NCBI RefSeq assembly: GCF_000165835.1
Contig: NC_014640.1
Coordinates: forward strand, 6,324,001 to 6,388,000
DNA: 64,000 nucleotides
Source: Achromobacter xylosoxidans A8
GTDB taxonomy: Bacteria; Pseudomonadota; Gammaproteobacteria; Burkholderiales; Burkholderiaceae_B
Direction: 5' to 3'
Part shown: piece after piece, positions 1 to 8,967 of the stretch
Numbering within the stretch: the first letter of the stretch is position 1
Layout of the letters: every line of letters begins with the position of its first letter
Position numbers and translations under genes: made by a program
Notes under the pieces: model-generated
The model's input: only the letters and a program-made list of their open reading frames with translations
Told to the model about the DNA's origin: nothing
The model's database searches: none

Positions 1-1173
1 CCGCGCGACTTCTTCGAAGCGCAGATCGTCGCCCCCGGCGTGGTCCGCTTCCTCAAGACCGCGGCGGAGGGCTCGCCCTGGGGCTTGTACGACTTCGTCG
101 CCGGCAAGGAGCTCGCCGCGCCCGCGTTCCTGGACATCGGCCTGTTCCAGGACGGCCAGGCGATCGCCTCGCTGGGCCAGGACCGAGTCGGCGTCATCGA
201 CCTGCAGGGCAAGTGGATCGTGCCGCCCAGCCACCACAGCGCCGAACGCATCACCGCGCGGATCTGGAAGCTGCGCCAGGCGGGACCCCAGGAAAATGAA
301 TATGAACGCCCCGCCGCCGTCTTCAACGCCGAGGGCCGCGCGCTGACCGCCTTCCGGCCCAAGCTCTCGGTCGGCGTGGATAGCGACGGCGCGATCGCGG
401 CCAGCGACGACAAGCACCGCTGGACCATCACCCCGGACGGTTCGGAAGCGGTGGACATGGAGGACGCGAACTACCTGCGCATGGGCGACTGGACGGTGCT
501 GCGGCGCGGACCGCGCATCGGCTATCTGGACAGCCAGGGGCAATGGCAGATCGCGCCTTTGGCCGCCACCGCCGGCTCCTTCCGCGGCGAACCGGCCCGC
601 GCCCTGCTGACGGGCGAAGACGGTCCGCGCCTGATCGACGACCAGGGCAAGACCGTGACCACGCTGCCGGCCGGCGAATGGCGCTGGCCGCTGGGCTCCG
701 ACATGCTGCTGCGGCACTATTACGCCGGCAACCGGGAGATGACCGACTACACCGGCCTGGACGGCAAGAAGCGGCTCTCCGTCGAGGGCGTTGCGTCGGC
801 CTACTCCGAAGGACGCGCCGTAGCGCGCGTGTCCAACCGGGGCATGCGCGCGGTGGACGGCAAGGGCGCACTGGCCGGCCCCGCGTTCGACGCGCTGGGC
901 CTGCTGCGCGAAGGCTTGGCGCCGGTCGGCATCGACAGCGGCTACGGTTATGTGGACGCCCAGGGCAAGCTGGTGATCGCCGCCGACTACCGGGCGGTCG
1001 CGCCGTTCCACAATGGCCGCGCGGTGGTGTCCACGCTGGAGAAGTCGATGATCATCGATCCCGCCGGCAAGCAGGTGGCGCGCGTGGAAATCGAATGCGG
1101 CGTGCGTATGCTGTACGGCTCGCACGACCAGCGGCTGTGGCCGCTGAGCCTGCCCAGCCGCTGCGCCCGCTAG
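1..1173 (+). CDS. WG-repeat protein, 5' end outside the window
   Basis: The frame is open from the first base and ends at a TAG, giving 390 visible residues; the true start lies upstream. The protein is built of degenerate repeats of the WG type, in which a Gly-Tyr/Trp-Asp-X-Gly-Lys turn is followed by a short beta segment and a Phe-X-X-Gly-Arg-Ala motif. The clearest copy lies near the C-terminus (GYVDAQGKLVI, then PFHNGRAVV). WG repeats are thought to form beta-propeller-like or solenoid surfaces for binding, and no enzymatic residues are evident. It converges on the next gene with a 10-bp gap. The function is unknown. Confidence 0.75.
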   Translation, partial: PRDFFEAQIVAPGVVRFLKTAAEGSPWGLYDFVAGKELAAPAFLDIGLFQDGQAIASLGQDRVGVIDLQGKWIVPPSHHSAERITARIWKLRQAGPQENEYERPAAVFNAEGRALTAFRPKLSVGVDSDGAIAASDDKHRWTITPDGSEAVDMEDANYLRMGDWTVLRRGPRIGYLDSQGQWQIAPLAATAGSFRGEPARALLTGEDGPRLIDDQGKTVTTLPAGEWRWPLGSDMLLRHYYAGNREMTDYTGLDGKKRLSVEGVASAYSEGRAVARVSNRGMRAVDGKGALAGPAFDALGLLREGLAPVGIDSGYGYVDAQGKLVIAADYRAVAPFHNGRAVVSTLEKSMIIDPAGKQVARVEIECGVRMLYGSHDQRLWPLSLPSRCAR

Positions 1174-1183
1174 CGCCGCGCGC

Positions 1184-2044
1184 CTACTGCGCGTCCAGCG
1201 CCAGATAACGGCGCGTCTGCACGATCTCTTCCCGCTCCTTGAAGCTGGTGAGCTGATCGGCCAGCGCGCTGCTGTCGCCGGTCTGCTTGATCGCCGCGAG
1301 CGTGGCCTGCATGGCGTGGATGGCGGCGCGTTGCAGGTCCGACGGAATGATCGCCAGGCGGTAGCCCATGGCCGCCAGGTCGGCCAGCGGCGTGAGCGGC
1401 GTCTTGCCGCCGTAAAACATATTGATGAGCTTCAGGCCGGGCAGGCGCTCGGCGATGGCGCGGATCTGCTCCAGCGTCTCGGGCGCTTCCACGAAGATCA
1501 TGTCCGCCCCCGCCTTCAGGTAGCGCTCGGCACGCGATAGCGCGGCCTCGAAACCCTCGACCGCGATGGCGTCGGTACGCGCGATCACCAGCGCGTCGGG
1601 GTCGCTCAGGGTCTGGCGCGCGATGTGCACTTTGCGGCACATTTCCTCGGCATCCACCAGGCTCTTGTCGTCCAGATGGCCGCAGCGCTTGGGAAAGGAC
1701 TGGTCTTCGATGTGGAAGGCCGCCACGCCCGCGCGTTCCATGATGCGCACCGTGCGCTCCACATTGGCCGAACCGCCGAAGCCGGTGTCGGCGTCGGCCA
1801 CCACCGGCAGGCCGCTGGCGTCCACGATCTTCTCCACGCGGTCCATGACCTCGGTAAAGCTGAGCAGGCCGATGTCCGGATAGCCGGCCGCGCGCGCGAT
1901 GGCGCCGCCGCTGGCGTAGACGGCGGAAAAGCCCGCGGCCGCCACCAGCCGCGCCGACATGCCGTCATAGGCGCCGGGCGCCACGACGATGTCGTGGGCC
2001 AGGTGCTGGCGCAACAGGGTGCTGGGTTTGATGAGGGCAGTCAT
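1184..2044 (-). CDS. isocitrate lyase/PEP mutase superfamily lyase
   Basis: A 286-residue TIM-barrel protein of the isocitrate lyase/PEP mutase family, whose members include methylisocitrate lyase, 2,3-dimethylmalate lyase and oxaloacetate decarboxylase. Visible family marks are the AYDGMSARL region near residue 20, the metal-binding DADTGFG segment near 80 and the catalytic-loop KRCGH motif near 120. It probably cleaves a carbon-carbon bond alpha to a carboxylate, but the substrate cannot be read from sequence. The start at 2044 has a Shine-Dalgarno AAAGGA, unlike the in-frame ATG 21 codons upstream. It is divergent from the LysR gene at 2148, its likely regulator. Confidence 0.85.
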   Translation of the reverse strand: MTALIKPSTLLRQHLAHDIVVAPGAYDGMSARLVAAAGFSAVYASGGAIARAAGYPDIGLLSFTEVMDRVEKIVDASGLPVVADADTGFGGSANVERTVRIMERAGVAAFHIEDQSFPKRCGHLDDKSLVDAEEMCRKVHIARQTLSDPDALVIARTDAIAVEGFEAALSRAERYLKAGADMIFVEAPETLEQIRAIAERLPGLKLINMFYGGKTPLTPLADLAAMGYRLAIIPSDLQRAAIHAMQATLAAIKQTGDSSALADQLTSFKEREEIVQTRRYLALDAQ

Positions 2045-2117
2045 GTGGATTCCTTTGCGGATGTCGTCGATGTACGCATGATCGGCGCGTCGCAATAGAA
2101 TGTCCAATATATGGAAA

Positions 2118-2130
2118 ATTGATAATCAAT
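2118..2130. promoter_or_regulatory. palindromic candidate LysR operator
   Basis: A perfect 13-nt palindrome (ATTGAT-A-ATCAAT) in the AT-rich space between the divergent lyase gene and the LysR gene. Its position, 18 nt before the LysR ATG, suits an autoregulatory LysR site. The assignment is inferred from symmetry and location only. Confidence 0.4.
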
Positions 2131-2147
2131 ACTTTTAGAGTACAGAT

Positions 2148-3026
2148 ATGGAACTGCGCCATCTGCGTTACTTCGTCGCCACCGCCGAGGCCCAGCACTT
2201 CACGCGCGCGGCGGAACAGCTGGGCATGGCGCAGCCGCCGCTGTCGCAGCAGATCCGCCAGCTGGAGCAGGAAGTCGGCACGCCGCTATTCGACCGTATG
2301 GGGCGCGGCGTCGCGCTGAACGACGCCGGCCGCGCCTTCCTGGTTTGCGCGCAGGACATCCTGCAACGCGCCCAGGCCGCCGTGCTGACCGCGCAGCGCG
2401 CCGCGCGCGGCGAAGTCGGCGAGCTCACCTTGGGGTTCACGGAATCCGCGTCCTTCAGCGGCGTGGTGACGGAACTGATACGACAGTACCGGCAGCAGTA
2501 TCCGGACGTGGAGATGACGCTGTCGCAAGGCGACAGCGAAACGCTGGTGGCGCAGCTGCGCAGCGGCGCCATCGACGCGGCCTTTGTGCGTCCACCCTTT
2601 GCGCTGGATGGCGGCCTGGCATTCACGCAACTGGCGGAAGAACCGCTGGTGGTGGCCTTGCCGCTAGGCCACCCGCTGGCGCGGCGCAAGCGGCTCGCGC
2701 CCGCCGATCTGGAGCAGGAGCGCTTCATCCTGTATTCGCGCAAGTCCGGCTATGGGCTCAGCGCCGACATCATGGCGGCCTGCCGCCAACATGGGCTGAA
2801 TCCGCAGATCGGCCAGCGCGCGCCGCAACTGTCGTCAGCGGTGAACCTGGTCGCCGCCGGCATGGGCGTGGCCATCGTGCCGGAATCGCTGCGCCATCTG
2901 CGGCCCGACGGCGTGGTGTACCGCCCCTTCGCGCTGGACTGGCCGCGCGCGGTGCTGGGCCTGGCCGTGCGCGAGCAGGGCGCGGGTGGACGCGTGCGCA
3001 ATCTGCTGGCCTTGGCCGGCGACTGA
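2148..3026 (+). CDS. LysR-family transcriptional regulator
   Basis: A 292-residue LysR regulator. The N-terminal winged helix-turn-helix (residues 1-60, including FTRAAEQLGMAQPPLSQQI) is followed by a linker helix and a type 2 periplasmic-binding-like effector domain. The N-terminus resembles the BenM/CatM/AlsR subgroup, which respond to small organic acids. It is divergent from the PEP-mutase-family lyase with a 103-bp spacer holding a palindrome, so it probably controls that gene and itself. The effector is unknown. Confidence 0.9.
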   Translation: MELRHLRYFVATAEAQHFTRAAEQLGMAQPPLSQQIRQLEQEVGTPLFDRMGRGVALNDAGRAFLVCAQDILQRAQAAVLTAQRAARGEVGELTLGFTESASFSGVVTELIRQYRQQYPDVEMTLSQGDSETLVAQLRSGAIDAAFVRPPFALDGGLAFTQLAEEPLVVALPLGHPLARRKRLAPADLEQERFILYSRKSGYGLSADIMAACRQHGLNPQIGQRAPQLSSAVNLVAAGMGVAIVPESLRHLRPDGVVYRPFALDWPRAVLGLAVREQGAGGRVRNLLALAGD

Positions 3027-3066
3027 GGACCTTGCCCCCGCGCCCGCCGACGAATCGAGACCGGAC

Positions 3067-3882
3067 TCAGCCTTCGTGCGACTCGTGCACGGCGACCGCT
3101 CCGCGCTTCCAGTAGCTGGCGGCGCGGATGCGGCTCTTGTCGATGCCGTGCTGCGCCACCATGATTTCCCGCAAGGCCTTGGCGGCGGCGGATTCCGCGG
3201 CGACCCAGGCATAGCCTTCGCCCGGCGGCAGTTTCAGTTCGCGCGCCGCTTCCAGCAGCAGAGTGCTGTAGCCCGGCGCGGTGCCGTTGCGATGCAGCCA
3301 GCGCACGGAAGCCTGGGCCTGGGTAGGCAGCGAAATCTCGTTGGAGGCCTGCGGCACTTCGATCAGCACCAGCGCCTGCGCGGTGGCCGGCAATTCTTCC
3401 AGGCGGCGGGCAATGGCGGGCAAGGCGGTTTCGTCGCCGATCAGCACGTGCCAGTCAAAGCCCTTGGGCACGACGAAAGAACCGCGCGGGCCGCCTATGC
3501 CCAGTTGCTGGCCGGGTTCGGCCTGTTCCGCCCAGGTGGACGCGGGACCGTCGCCATGCAGCACGAAATCGATGTCCAGCTCCCTGCGCGCCGTGTCGAA
3601 ACGGCGCGGCGTGTAATCGCGCGCGGCGGGCTTGGGCGCGTCCTCGGGGAACTTGATGCCGTCCGAGGTTACGACCGGCAGCGCCGGCGGCAAGGACGGA
3701 TCGGCGGGAAAGAACAGCTTCACGTGGTCGTCGAACGAGGCGGACACGAAGTCCTGCAGGTCGTCGCCGGTGAAAGTGACGCGGGCCAGCAGGCCGGCAA
3801 TGCGCTCGACGCTGGCCACGGTCAGCGTGCGCATCTTCAGGTCGTGGCGGACGCGTTCGACATTCAGGTCGTTGCGGGTCAT
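3067..3882 (-). CDS. yqjH: siderophore-interacting protein, NADPH-dependent ferric reductase (YqjH/ViuB family)
   Basis: 271 residues with the SIP-family layout: an N-terminal FAD-binding beta-barrel with the YTPRRF flavin-binding motif near residue 90, then an NAD(P)H-binding domain starting near residue 125 (GDGPASTWAEQ, GPRGSFVVP). Family members reduce ferric siderophores in the cytoplasm and release ferrous iron. The start at 3882 has a GGAG site. It lies 25 bp downstream of a PadR regulator with a His-rich tail, the same partner that controls yqjH in E. coli. There the genes are divergent; here they form a tandem unit. Confidence 0.88.
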   Translation of the reverse strand: MTRNDLNVERVRHDLKMRTLTVASVERIAGLLARVTFTGDDLQDFVSASFDDHVKLFFPADPSLPPALPVVTSDGIKFPEDAPKPAARDYTPRRFDTARRELDIDFVLHGDGPASTWAEQAEPGQQLGIGGPRGSFVVPKGFDWHVLIGDETALPAIARRLEELPATAQALVLIEVPQASNEISLPTQAQASVRWLHRNGTAPGYSTLLLEAARELKLPPGEGYAWVAAESAAAKALREIMVAQHGIDKSRIRAASYWKRGAVAVHESHEG

Positions 3883-3907
3883 GGATACTCCAGGAAAAGA
3901 ATCGGAA

Positions 3908-4669
3908 TCAGGAACAGCTCGGGTCCGTGATTTCCGCGGTGGCGCGGGCCAGGATGGCCGCGATGCGCCGTTGTTCTTGGGGCGAGGCGTCGGTGCGGTC
4001 CAGCAGCGCGCGCTTGAGCGCCTGGCGCGCGGCCACGAATTCCGGCAGCCAACCCGTAGCGGTGTCTTCGCCTTCCGGGCCGACGGTGCGCGGCTGGCCG
4101 CTCCAGGCCTGGCGCATCCAGTCCATCTTGCGCGCCACGTGCTTGAGCTTGTTGAACATCAGCGCAAGGCGCTCGCGGTTGCCGTCCAGGTGCGCGCGGC
4201 CCGGCTCGGCCAAGTGATAGCGCTTCTTCGCGCCCTCTTGCTCGACGGTGGCGTAGCCCAACTCTTCCAGATAGGTCAGCGCGGGATAGACCATGCCGGG
4301 GCTGGGCGTGTAGAAGCCGTTGCTGAGCGCGCCCAGCGCCTTGATCAGTTCGTAGCCATGGCTGGGATTTTTTTCCAGCAGGCCCAGCAGCATCAGCTGC
4401 AGGTCGTCGGCGCTGACTTTGCGGCTGCGGGTCCAGCCGCGCCCGTCGTCGCCGAAACCGCCGCCGAAGCCGCCACCCTCGCCGCGCTCGTCGGCCGGAC
4501 CGGAGAACCAGTCGCCGCCCGCGCCAGCGTGGCGCTGATGGTGGCCATGGCCCTCACCGTGGTGGCGATGGTGCGCATGGGAATGATGGGGATGGGAATG
4601 ATCGTGGCGGCCCTCCGGCTTCTGGCGGGCACGGCGCACGAATGCGGTAAGGAATTGGGCATCACGCAT
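3908..4669 (-). CDS. yqjI: PadR-family metal-responsive repressor with His-rich N-terminus (YqjI-like)
   Basis: 253 residues. Residues 20-50 carry a dense cluster of about 15 histidines, a likely metal-binding tail. A Gly-rich linker follows, then a PadR winged helix at about 90-160 with SHGYELIKA, YTPSPGMVYP and a C-terminal dimerisation helix. This arrangement matches E. coli YqjI, a nickel- and iron-linked repressor of itself and yqjH. The ATG at 4669 has a strong GGAGGT site. A repeat-rich region just upstream (4686-4738) is the probable operator. Metal specificity here is inferred from the homologue. Confidence 0.88.
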   Translation of the reverse strand: MRDAQFLTAFVRRARQKPEGRHDHSHPHHSHAHHRHHGEGHGHHQRHAGAGGDWFSGPADERGEGGGFGGGFGDDGRGWTRSRKVSADDLQLMLLGLLEKNPSHGYELIKALGALSNGFYTPSPGMVYPALTYLEELGYATVEQEGAKKRYHLAEPGRAHLDGNRERLALMFNKLKHVARKMDWMRQAWSGQPRTVGPEGEDTATGWLPEFVAARQALKRALLDRTDASPQEQRRIAAILARATAEITDPSCS

Positions 4670-4685
4670 GGTTTACCTCCGGTGT

Positions 4686-4738
4686 CTATCGCAAGATCTA
4701 TATCTTACGACATATATCTTACGATATACCTGCGATAG
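4686..4738. promoter_or_regulatory. repeat-rich operator/promoter of yqjI-yqjH
   Basis: Three nested symmetries sit 17 nt upstream of the yqjI start. CTATCGCA at 4686-4693 is an exact inverted repeat of TGCGATAG at 4731-4738. TATATCTTACGA occurs twice in direct orientation (4699-4710 and 4713-4724). CGCAAGAT (4690-4697) and ATCTTACG (4702-4709) form an inner dyad with one mismatch. The AT-rich core contrasts with the high-GC surroundings. A binding site for the PadR repressor itself is the simplest reading. Confidence 0.6.
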
Positions 4739-4746
4739 TCCGGCCG

Positions 4747-5640
4747 TCAAGCGCGACGTTCGATCACCCCTGCAGCGATGCCTCCCACGATGAGGGCCAT
4801 GCCCGCCAGCAGCGAGGCGCTGACCGGCTCATGCAGGAGCACGGCCGAGCACAGCAGGCCGAACACGGGCACTCCCAACAGTCCGATCGAAGTCACGCCC
4901 GCCGGCAATGCACGATTTACATTTACGGCAGCCCAGTGCGCCACCGCGATGCCGAACACGCCGGCATAACCCAGCAGCCACGCCAGGTCCGCGCTCCACG
5001 CCGCTTGCGGCGGACCTTCGGCGCCATAGGCCACGGCCGACAGCAGGACCGAAGCCAACAGGGCCTGCCACAGCGCGAGTTCGAACGGCGGCGTGACCCA
5101 GCGGTGGGCGCGCACGTAGACGATGTTGGCCGCCCAGCACAGCGCCGCCAGCAGGATCAGGCCGTTGCCCAACAAGGCATCGCGATTCGTCCAGTCGAAG
5201 GCCAGCGGATTGAAGATCACGACCAAACCCAGCAGGCCCAGGGCCAGTCCCGCGCGCCGCGCGCGGCCCACGGACTCTCCCAGGAACAGCCAGGCTCCCG
5301 GGATCACCCACAACGGCGTGGTGTAGGCCAGCACGGCCGAGCGGCCCGCCGGCACGTACTGCATGCCCAGGCTGACCAGCGCGGCGAAGGCGCCCATATG
5401 CAGCAGCCCCACGCTGAGGATCACGGGAAGGTCGGCCTTGACCGGGCAGGCCACGCGGCGCAGCGCCAGGCCCAGCACTAGCAACGCGACCGTGCCCACC
5501 ATCGTGCGCGCGGCAGCCGCCCAGATGGGCGTCATGTAGTGCAGCAGCTGCTTGTTGACGATCCAGGTGAGGCCCCAGGCCAGCACCACCACGCCCAAAA
5601 GCAGCAAGGCGTGGCGGCGGGAAAGCGTGGCGGTGGACAT
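4747..5640 (-). CDS. EamA/DMT-family inner-membrane transporter
   Basis: 297 residues made almost entirely of about ten hydrophobic helices in two homologous halves, the drug/metabolite transporter (RhaT/YedA-like EamA) fold. The first half begins at LLLLGVVVLAWGLTWIVNK and the second near residue 150. Family members export amino acids, purines or drugs; the substrate cannot be deduced. There is no clear Shine-Dalgarno before the ATG at 5640. It runs on the same strand as the XRE gene upstream, with a 91-bp gap. Confidence 0.85.
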   Translation of the reverse strand: MSTATLSRRHALLLLGVVVLAWGLTWIVNKQLLHYMTPIWAAAARTMVGTVALLVLGLALRRVACPVKADLPVILSVGLLHMGAFAALVSLGMQYVPAGRSAVLAYTTPLWVIPGAWLFLGESVGRARRAGLALGLLGLVVIFNPLAFDWTNRDALLGNGLILLAALCWAANIVYVRAHRWVTPPFELALWQALLASVLLSAVAYGAEGPPQAAWSADLAWLLGYAGVFGIAVAHWAAVNVNRALPAGVTSIGLLGVPVFGLLCSAVLLHEPVSASLLAGMALIVGGIAAGVIERRA

Positions 5641-5731
5641 GAGCGGCGGAGACGTCCGCGAGGACGTGGCAATAGGAAGCAGATCCGACTATAGGAGCCG
5701 CCCGCCGCGGCGCCGTAGACCCACGCCGCGC

Positions 5732-6622
5732 CTATTCCCTGGTGCCACGGGCGGGCCTGGATCTGGCGCTTGCGCGGCCCCCAAGCCAGCGCTCGAAATC
5801 CGCCGCCTTCGGTTCGTCCGGCGCCGGCGCATAGACCACCAGCCGCAGATGCCGGCTCTCGTCCACCGACAAGGTGGAATGCTCGAACGCCAACTCGCCC
5901 AGGGACGGCAAACAAAGGCTGCGCAGGCCCGTGCAGGCTCCATGCACATCGTGTTCGCGCCACCAGGCTTTGAAGTCCGGCGACACGCATTCCAGCTCGT
6001 CGACCAGTTCGGCTACATCCGGCGCCTGGCCCGCGCTGGCGAAATCGCGGCGGAAGGTAGACAGCATGGCGGGCGCTTGCGCCGGCCAGTCCACGAACAG
6101 TTCGCGCATCGCCGGGTCGGCGAACAGCATCCACAGCAGGTTCCTGCGGCCCTCCGCCTGCGCCGAAAAATTGAACACGCGGTCCGCGGCCGCGTTCCAC
6201 ACCACCACGTCCCAGCGCAGGTTGAGGATATAGGCGGGACGCGCCGGCAGATCGTCCATCAGGCGGCGGACCTGCGCAGGTACTGTGCACCAGGTGCGGC
6301 CCGGTTCCGATGGCGGACGCTGGTGCGCCAGCAGGTACAAGTGGCGACGCTCGGCGGCGTCCAGCTGCAACACGCGCGCCAGGTTTTCCAGGAACCCGGC
6401 CGACACGCTGATGTTGCGGCCTTGTTCGAACCAGGTGTACCAGGCCAAGCCCACGCCGGCCAGCGCGGCGACTTCCTCGCGACGCAATCCCGGTGTGCGC
6501 CGGCGGCCTCCCGCAGGCAGCCCGACTGCGGCGGGACTGAGCCGTTCGCGGCGCAGCCGCAGGAACTCGGACAGATCCGCGCGGGTGCGCGCCAGGCGCT
6601 TCGGGGCTTCGGTAGCGGTCAT
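5732..6622 (-). CDS. XRE/MmyB-type helix-turn-helix regulator
   Basis: 296 residues. The N-terminal third holds an XRE helix-turn-helix of the HTH_31 type (TPGLRREEVAALAGVGLAWYT near residues 45-65) and the rest matches the MmyB-like ligand-binding domain common in actinobacterial and proteobacterial regulators. The frame stays open for 95 codons upstream, but the ATG at 6622 (MTATEAPKR) fits the family N-terminus. It is divergent from an MFS exporter, and control of that pump is the likely role. The ligand is unknown, possibly fatty-acid-like by family. Confidence 0.82.
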   Translation of the reverse strand: MTATEAPKRLARTRADLSEFLRLRRERLSPAAVGLPAGGRRRTPGLRREEVAALAGVGLAWYTWFEQGRNISVSAGFLENLARVLQLDAAERRHLYLLAHQRPPSEPGRTWCTVPAQVRRLMDDLPARPAYILNLRWDVVVWNAAADRVFNFSAQAEGRRNLLWMLFADPAMRELFVDWPAQAPAMLSTFRRDFASAGQAPDVAELVDELECVSPDFKAWWREHDVHGACTGLRSLCLPSLGELAFEHSTLSVDESRHLRLVVYAPAPDEPKAADFERWLGGRASARSRPARGTRE

Positions 6623-6707
6623 GAGTCTATTGCACCCAGTAATAGCATAAGTAGCTAAATTGTATAAGGCTAAAAGCCTCTCCAGAATAGCGCCCAATCT
6701 TGTTTCG

Positions 6708-8192
6708 ATGGCGCTTTCCATGACTTCCTCCACACTCCCCTGCCCCGGCCTGCAAGCTGCTCCGCAACCCGCCATGGGCCGCCTGGGCCTGGCCGTGCTG
6801 CTGTCGGGCGGCTTCATCACGATCTTCGATCTGTTCGTGGTGAACGTCGCCATCCCCAGCATGCAGTCCACCCTGTCCGCCAGCTTCGCGCAGATCAGCT
6901 TCATCATCGCCGCCTACGAACTGGCCTACGGCGTGCTGCTGATCGCCGGCAGCCGGCTGGGCGACCGCCACGGCCGGCGGCGCCTGTTCATGCTGGGCAT
7001 GGCGGGGTTCGCGCTGGCCTCGGCGCTGTGCGGCGTTGCCCCCACGGCCGACACACTGATCGCCGCGCGCGTCCTGCAAGGCATGGCGGCGGCCATGCTG
7101 TTTCCGCAGGTCTACGCGCTGATCCGCGTCAGCTATCAGGGCCACGAGCGGCGGCGCGCCTTCGGCCTGCTGGGCATGACGCTGGGACTGGCGGCCATCG
7201 CGGGACAAGTGCTGGGCGGCTGGATCGTGCACGCCGACCTGTTCGGCCTGGCCTGGCGCAGCATCTTCCTGCTCAACGTGCCGCTGGGCCTGCTGGCATG
7301 GCGGCTGGCCCGCCACATTCCGGAATCGCGCGAGCCTTCGGGCGCGCACATGGACTGGCCTGGCGCGGCGCTGGTGGGCACGGGACTGGCCCTGCTGTTG
7401 CTGGCGCTGATCGAAGGTCCGACGCGGCACTGGCCCGCGTGGACGCTGGCTTGCGGCGTGGCGGCGGTCGCCGCGCTGGCGCTGTTCGTGCGCATGCAGC
7501 GCCGCATCGCGGCCCGCGGCGGCGCGCCGCTGGTCGACATGGCCTTGCTGGCGCAGCCGCGCTTCGCGGCGGGCTGCCTGCTGGTGATGTTGGTGTATTC
7601 CACCACCAGCGCGATGTTTCTTTGCTACGCGTTGCTGGTGCAGACAGGCTTCGGGCTGGACGCGCTGACGGCGGGCCTGATCTTCGCGCCCGCCAGCTTG
7701 GGCTTCGTGGCGGGATCGATGTGGGCGCCGCGGCTGGTCGCACGTTTCGGCACGCGCGCCATCGCCTTGGCCGCTTTGCTGTATGGCGGCGCCACGGCGA
7801 CCTTGATGCTGCAGGTCGGCGCGGCCGGCGCCAGCCTCGCGCCGTGGTCGCTATTGCCGGCGCTGGTGTGGTTGGGCGCGGCGCAAGGCGCCGTCAACAC
7901 GCCGTTGGTGAACCTGGCATTGGGCCTGGTGGAAGACCGCCATGCCGGCATGGCGGCGGGCGTCGTATCGACCTTGCAGCAGGTGGGCGCGGCGCTGGGC
8001 GTGTCGGCGGCGGGGATGCTGTTTGTCGGCACGCTGGACGCCTATGCCGATGCCGGCGAGGCCGAAAGCCATGCGCGGGCCTTCGCCAGCGCCCTGCAGT
8101 TCAACGTCGCGGCGATACTGATCGCGGTGGCCCTGCTGTGGTGGCTAGGGCGCCCCGCACGCGACGCTGGATCAGGCCAGTATCCCCGCTGA
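6708..8192 (+). CDS. DHA2-type MFS drug exporter (EmrB/QacA-like)
   Basis: About 494 residues with 14 predicted membrane helices, typical of the 14-helix drug:proton antiporter branch. The conserved loop 2-3 motif is visible as GSRLGDRHGRRRLF near residue 80, and helix 5 has the antiporter motif region GLAAIAGQVLGGW. The start is uncertain: ATG at 6708 or 6720; neither has a good ribosome site, and the frame also opens with a TTG at 6660. It is divergent from an XRE regulator. It stops 2 bp before the end of the convergent PhyH gene. Confidence 0.85.
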   Translation: MALSMTSSTLPCPGLQAAPQPAMGRLGLAVLLSGGFITIFDLFVVNVAIPSMQSTLSASFAQISFIIAAYELAYGVLLIAGSRLGDRHGRRRLFMLGMAGFALASALCGVAPTADTLIAARVLQGMAAAMLFPQVYALIRVSYQGHERRRAFGLLGMTLGLAAIAGQVLGGWIVHADLFGLAWRSIFLLNVPLGLLAWRLARHIPESREPSGAHMDWPGAALVGTGLALLLLALIEGPTRHWPAWTLACGVAAVAALALFVRMQRRIAARGGAPLVDMALLAQPRFAAGCLLVMLVYSTTSAMFLCYALLVQTGFGLDALTAGLIFAPASLGFVAGSMWAPRLVARFGTRAIALAALLYGGATATLMLQVGAAGASLAPWSLLPALVWLGAAQGAVNTPLVNLALGLVEDRHAGMAAGVVSTLQQVGAALGVSAAGMLFVGTLDAYADAGEAESHARAFASALQFNVAAILIAVALLWWLGRPARDAGSGQYPR

Positions 8193-8194
8193 AC

Positions 8195-8962
8195 TCAGAC
8201 CGCCGAAGCCAGCGGCACGCCCGGCTGGCTGGCCGAGCGCGTGCCCGGCAGCGGATGACAGGACTGCGGATGATAGGTGTGCACCAGCGACAGCTTCACA
8301 CGGTCGCTGCTGTTGCCCTGGGCCGCGTGCAGGGTGCGGCAATGGAAGAACACCACATCGCCTGCCTGCAATTCCGGACAGACCGCGCGCGCGATCCATT
8401 CGGCGTTCTGGGGCGCGTCGTCCCGGAAGAACTTCTGCGGGTCGAACTGTTCAGGCGCGAAGGCGGCAGCGTGCGAACCTGGGATGAACGACAGGCCGCC
8501 GTTGGCACGGGTTTCCGGGCCCAGCGCCAGCCAGGTGGAAACCAGATCCGTATCGGAAAACGACCAGTAGCGGATGTCCTGATGCCACCCCGTCAGGCTG
8601 CCGTAGGCCGGGCGCTTGGTCATCACGCAGTTGTGGTGCACGGTGGACAGCACCGGCGTTTCACCGAAGTAGCGTCCCAGCCACTGGCCGATGCGGGCAT
8701 CGGTGGCCCATTGCGCGAACAAGGGATCGCGGGCGTAGGCGCTCAGCAGGCGGCGCACGGTCTGCCCGCCTTCGGCGGCGCGCGACTCGGGCGCGCCGGG
8801 ATAGCGCAGGTCGGCTTCGTATTCGATGGGCGCGATGTGTTCGCGCAAATGGCGTTCGGCGACGGCGCGCAGCGCCGCCACCTGTTCCGGGCTGGCGAAC
8901 TGGCGCGCCACCACGAAGCCCTGCTCGCGCAGGACGGCTATCTGATCATCAGGCAACAACAT
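8195..8962 (-). CDS. phytanoyl-CoA dioxygenase (PhyH) family oxygenase
   Basis: 255 residues with the double-stranded beta-helix of Fe(II)/2-oxoglutarate-dependent PhyH-family oxygenases. The metal triad is visible as the H-X-D of WHQDIRYWS (about residue 125) and the distal His in FHCRTLHAAQG (about residue 215), followed at a family-typical distance by an Arg (SDRVKLS) suited to 2-oxoglutarate binding. It should hydroxylate a small organic substrate, which cannot be identified. It is 5 bp upstream of nothing on its strand but lies directly after the AI-2E-family permease gene, with a 5-bp gap, so the two may be co-transcribed. Confidence 0.85.
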   Translation of the reverse strand: MLLPDDQIAVLREQGFVVARQFASPEQVAALRAVAERHLREHIAPIEYEADLRYPGAPESRAAEGGQTVRRLLSAYARDPLFAQWATDARIGQWLGRYFGETPVLSTVHHNCVMTKRPAYGSLTGWHQDIRYWSFSDTDLVSTWLALGPETRANGGLSFIPGSHAAAFAPEQFDPQKFFRDDAPQNAEWIARAVCPELQAGDVVFFHCRTLHAAQGNSSDRVKLSLVHTYHPQSCHPLPGTRSASQPGVPLASAV

Positions 8963-8967
8963 GGCAT

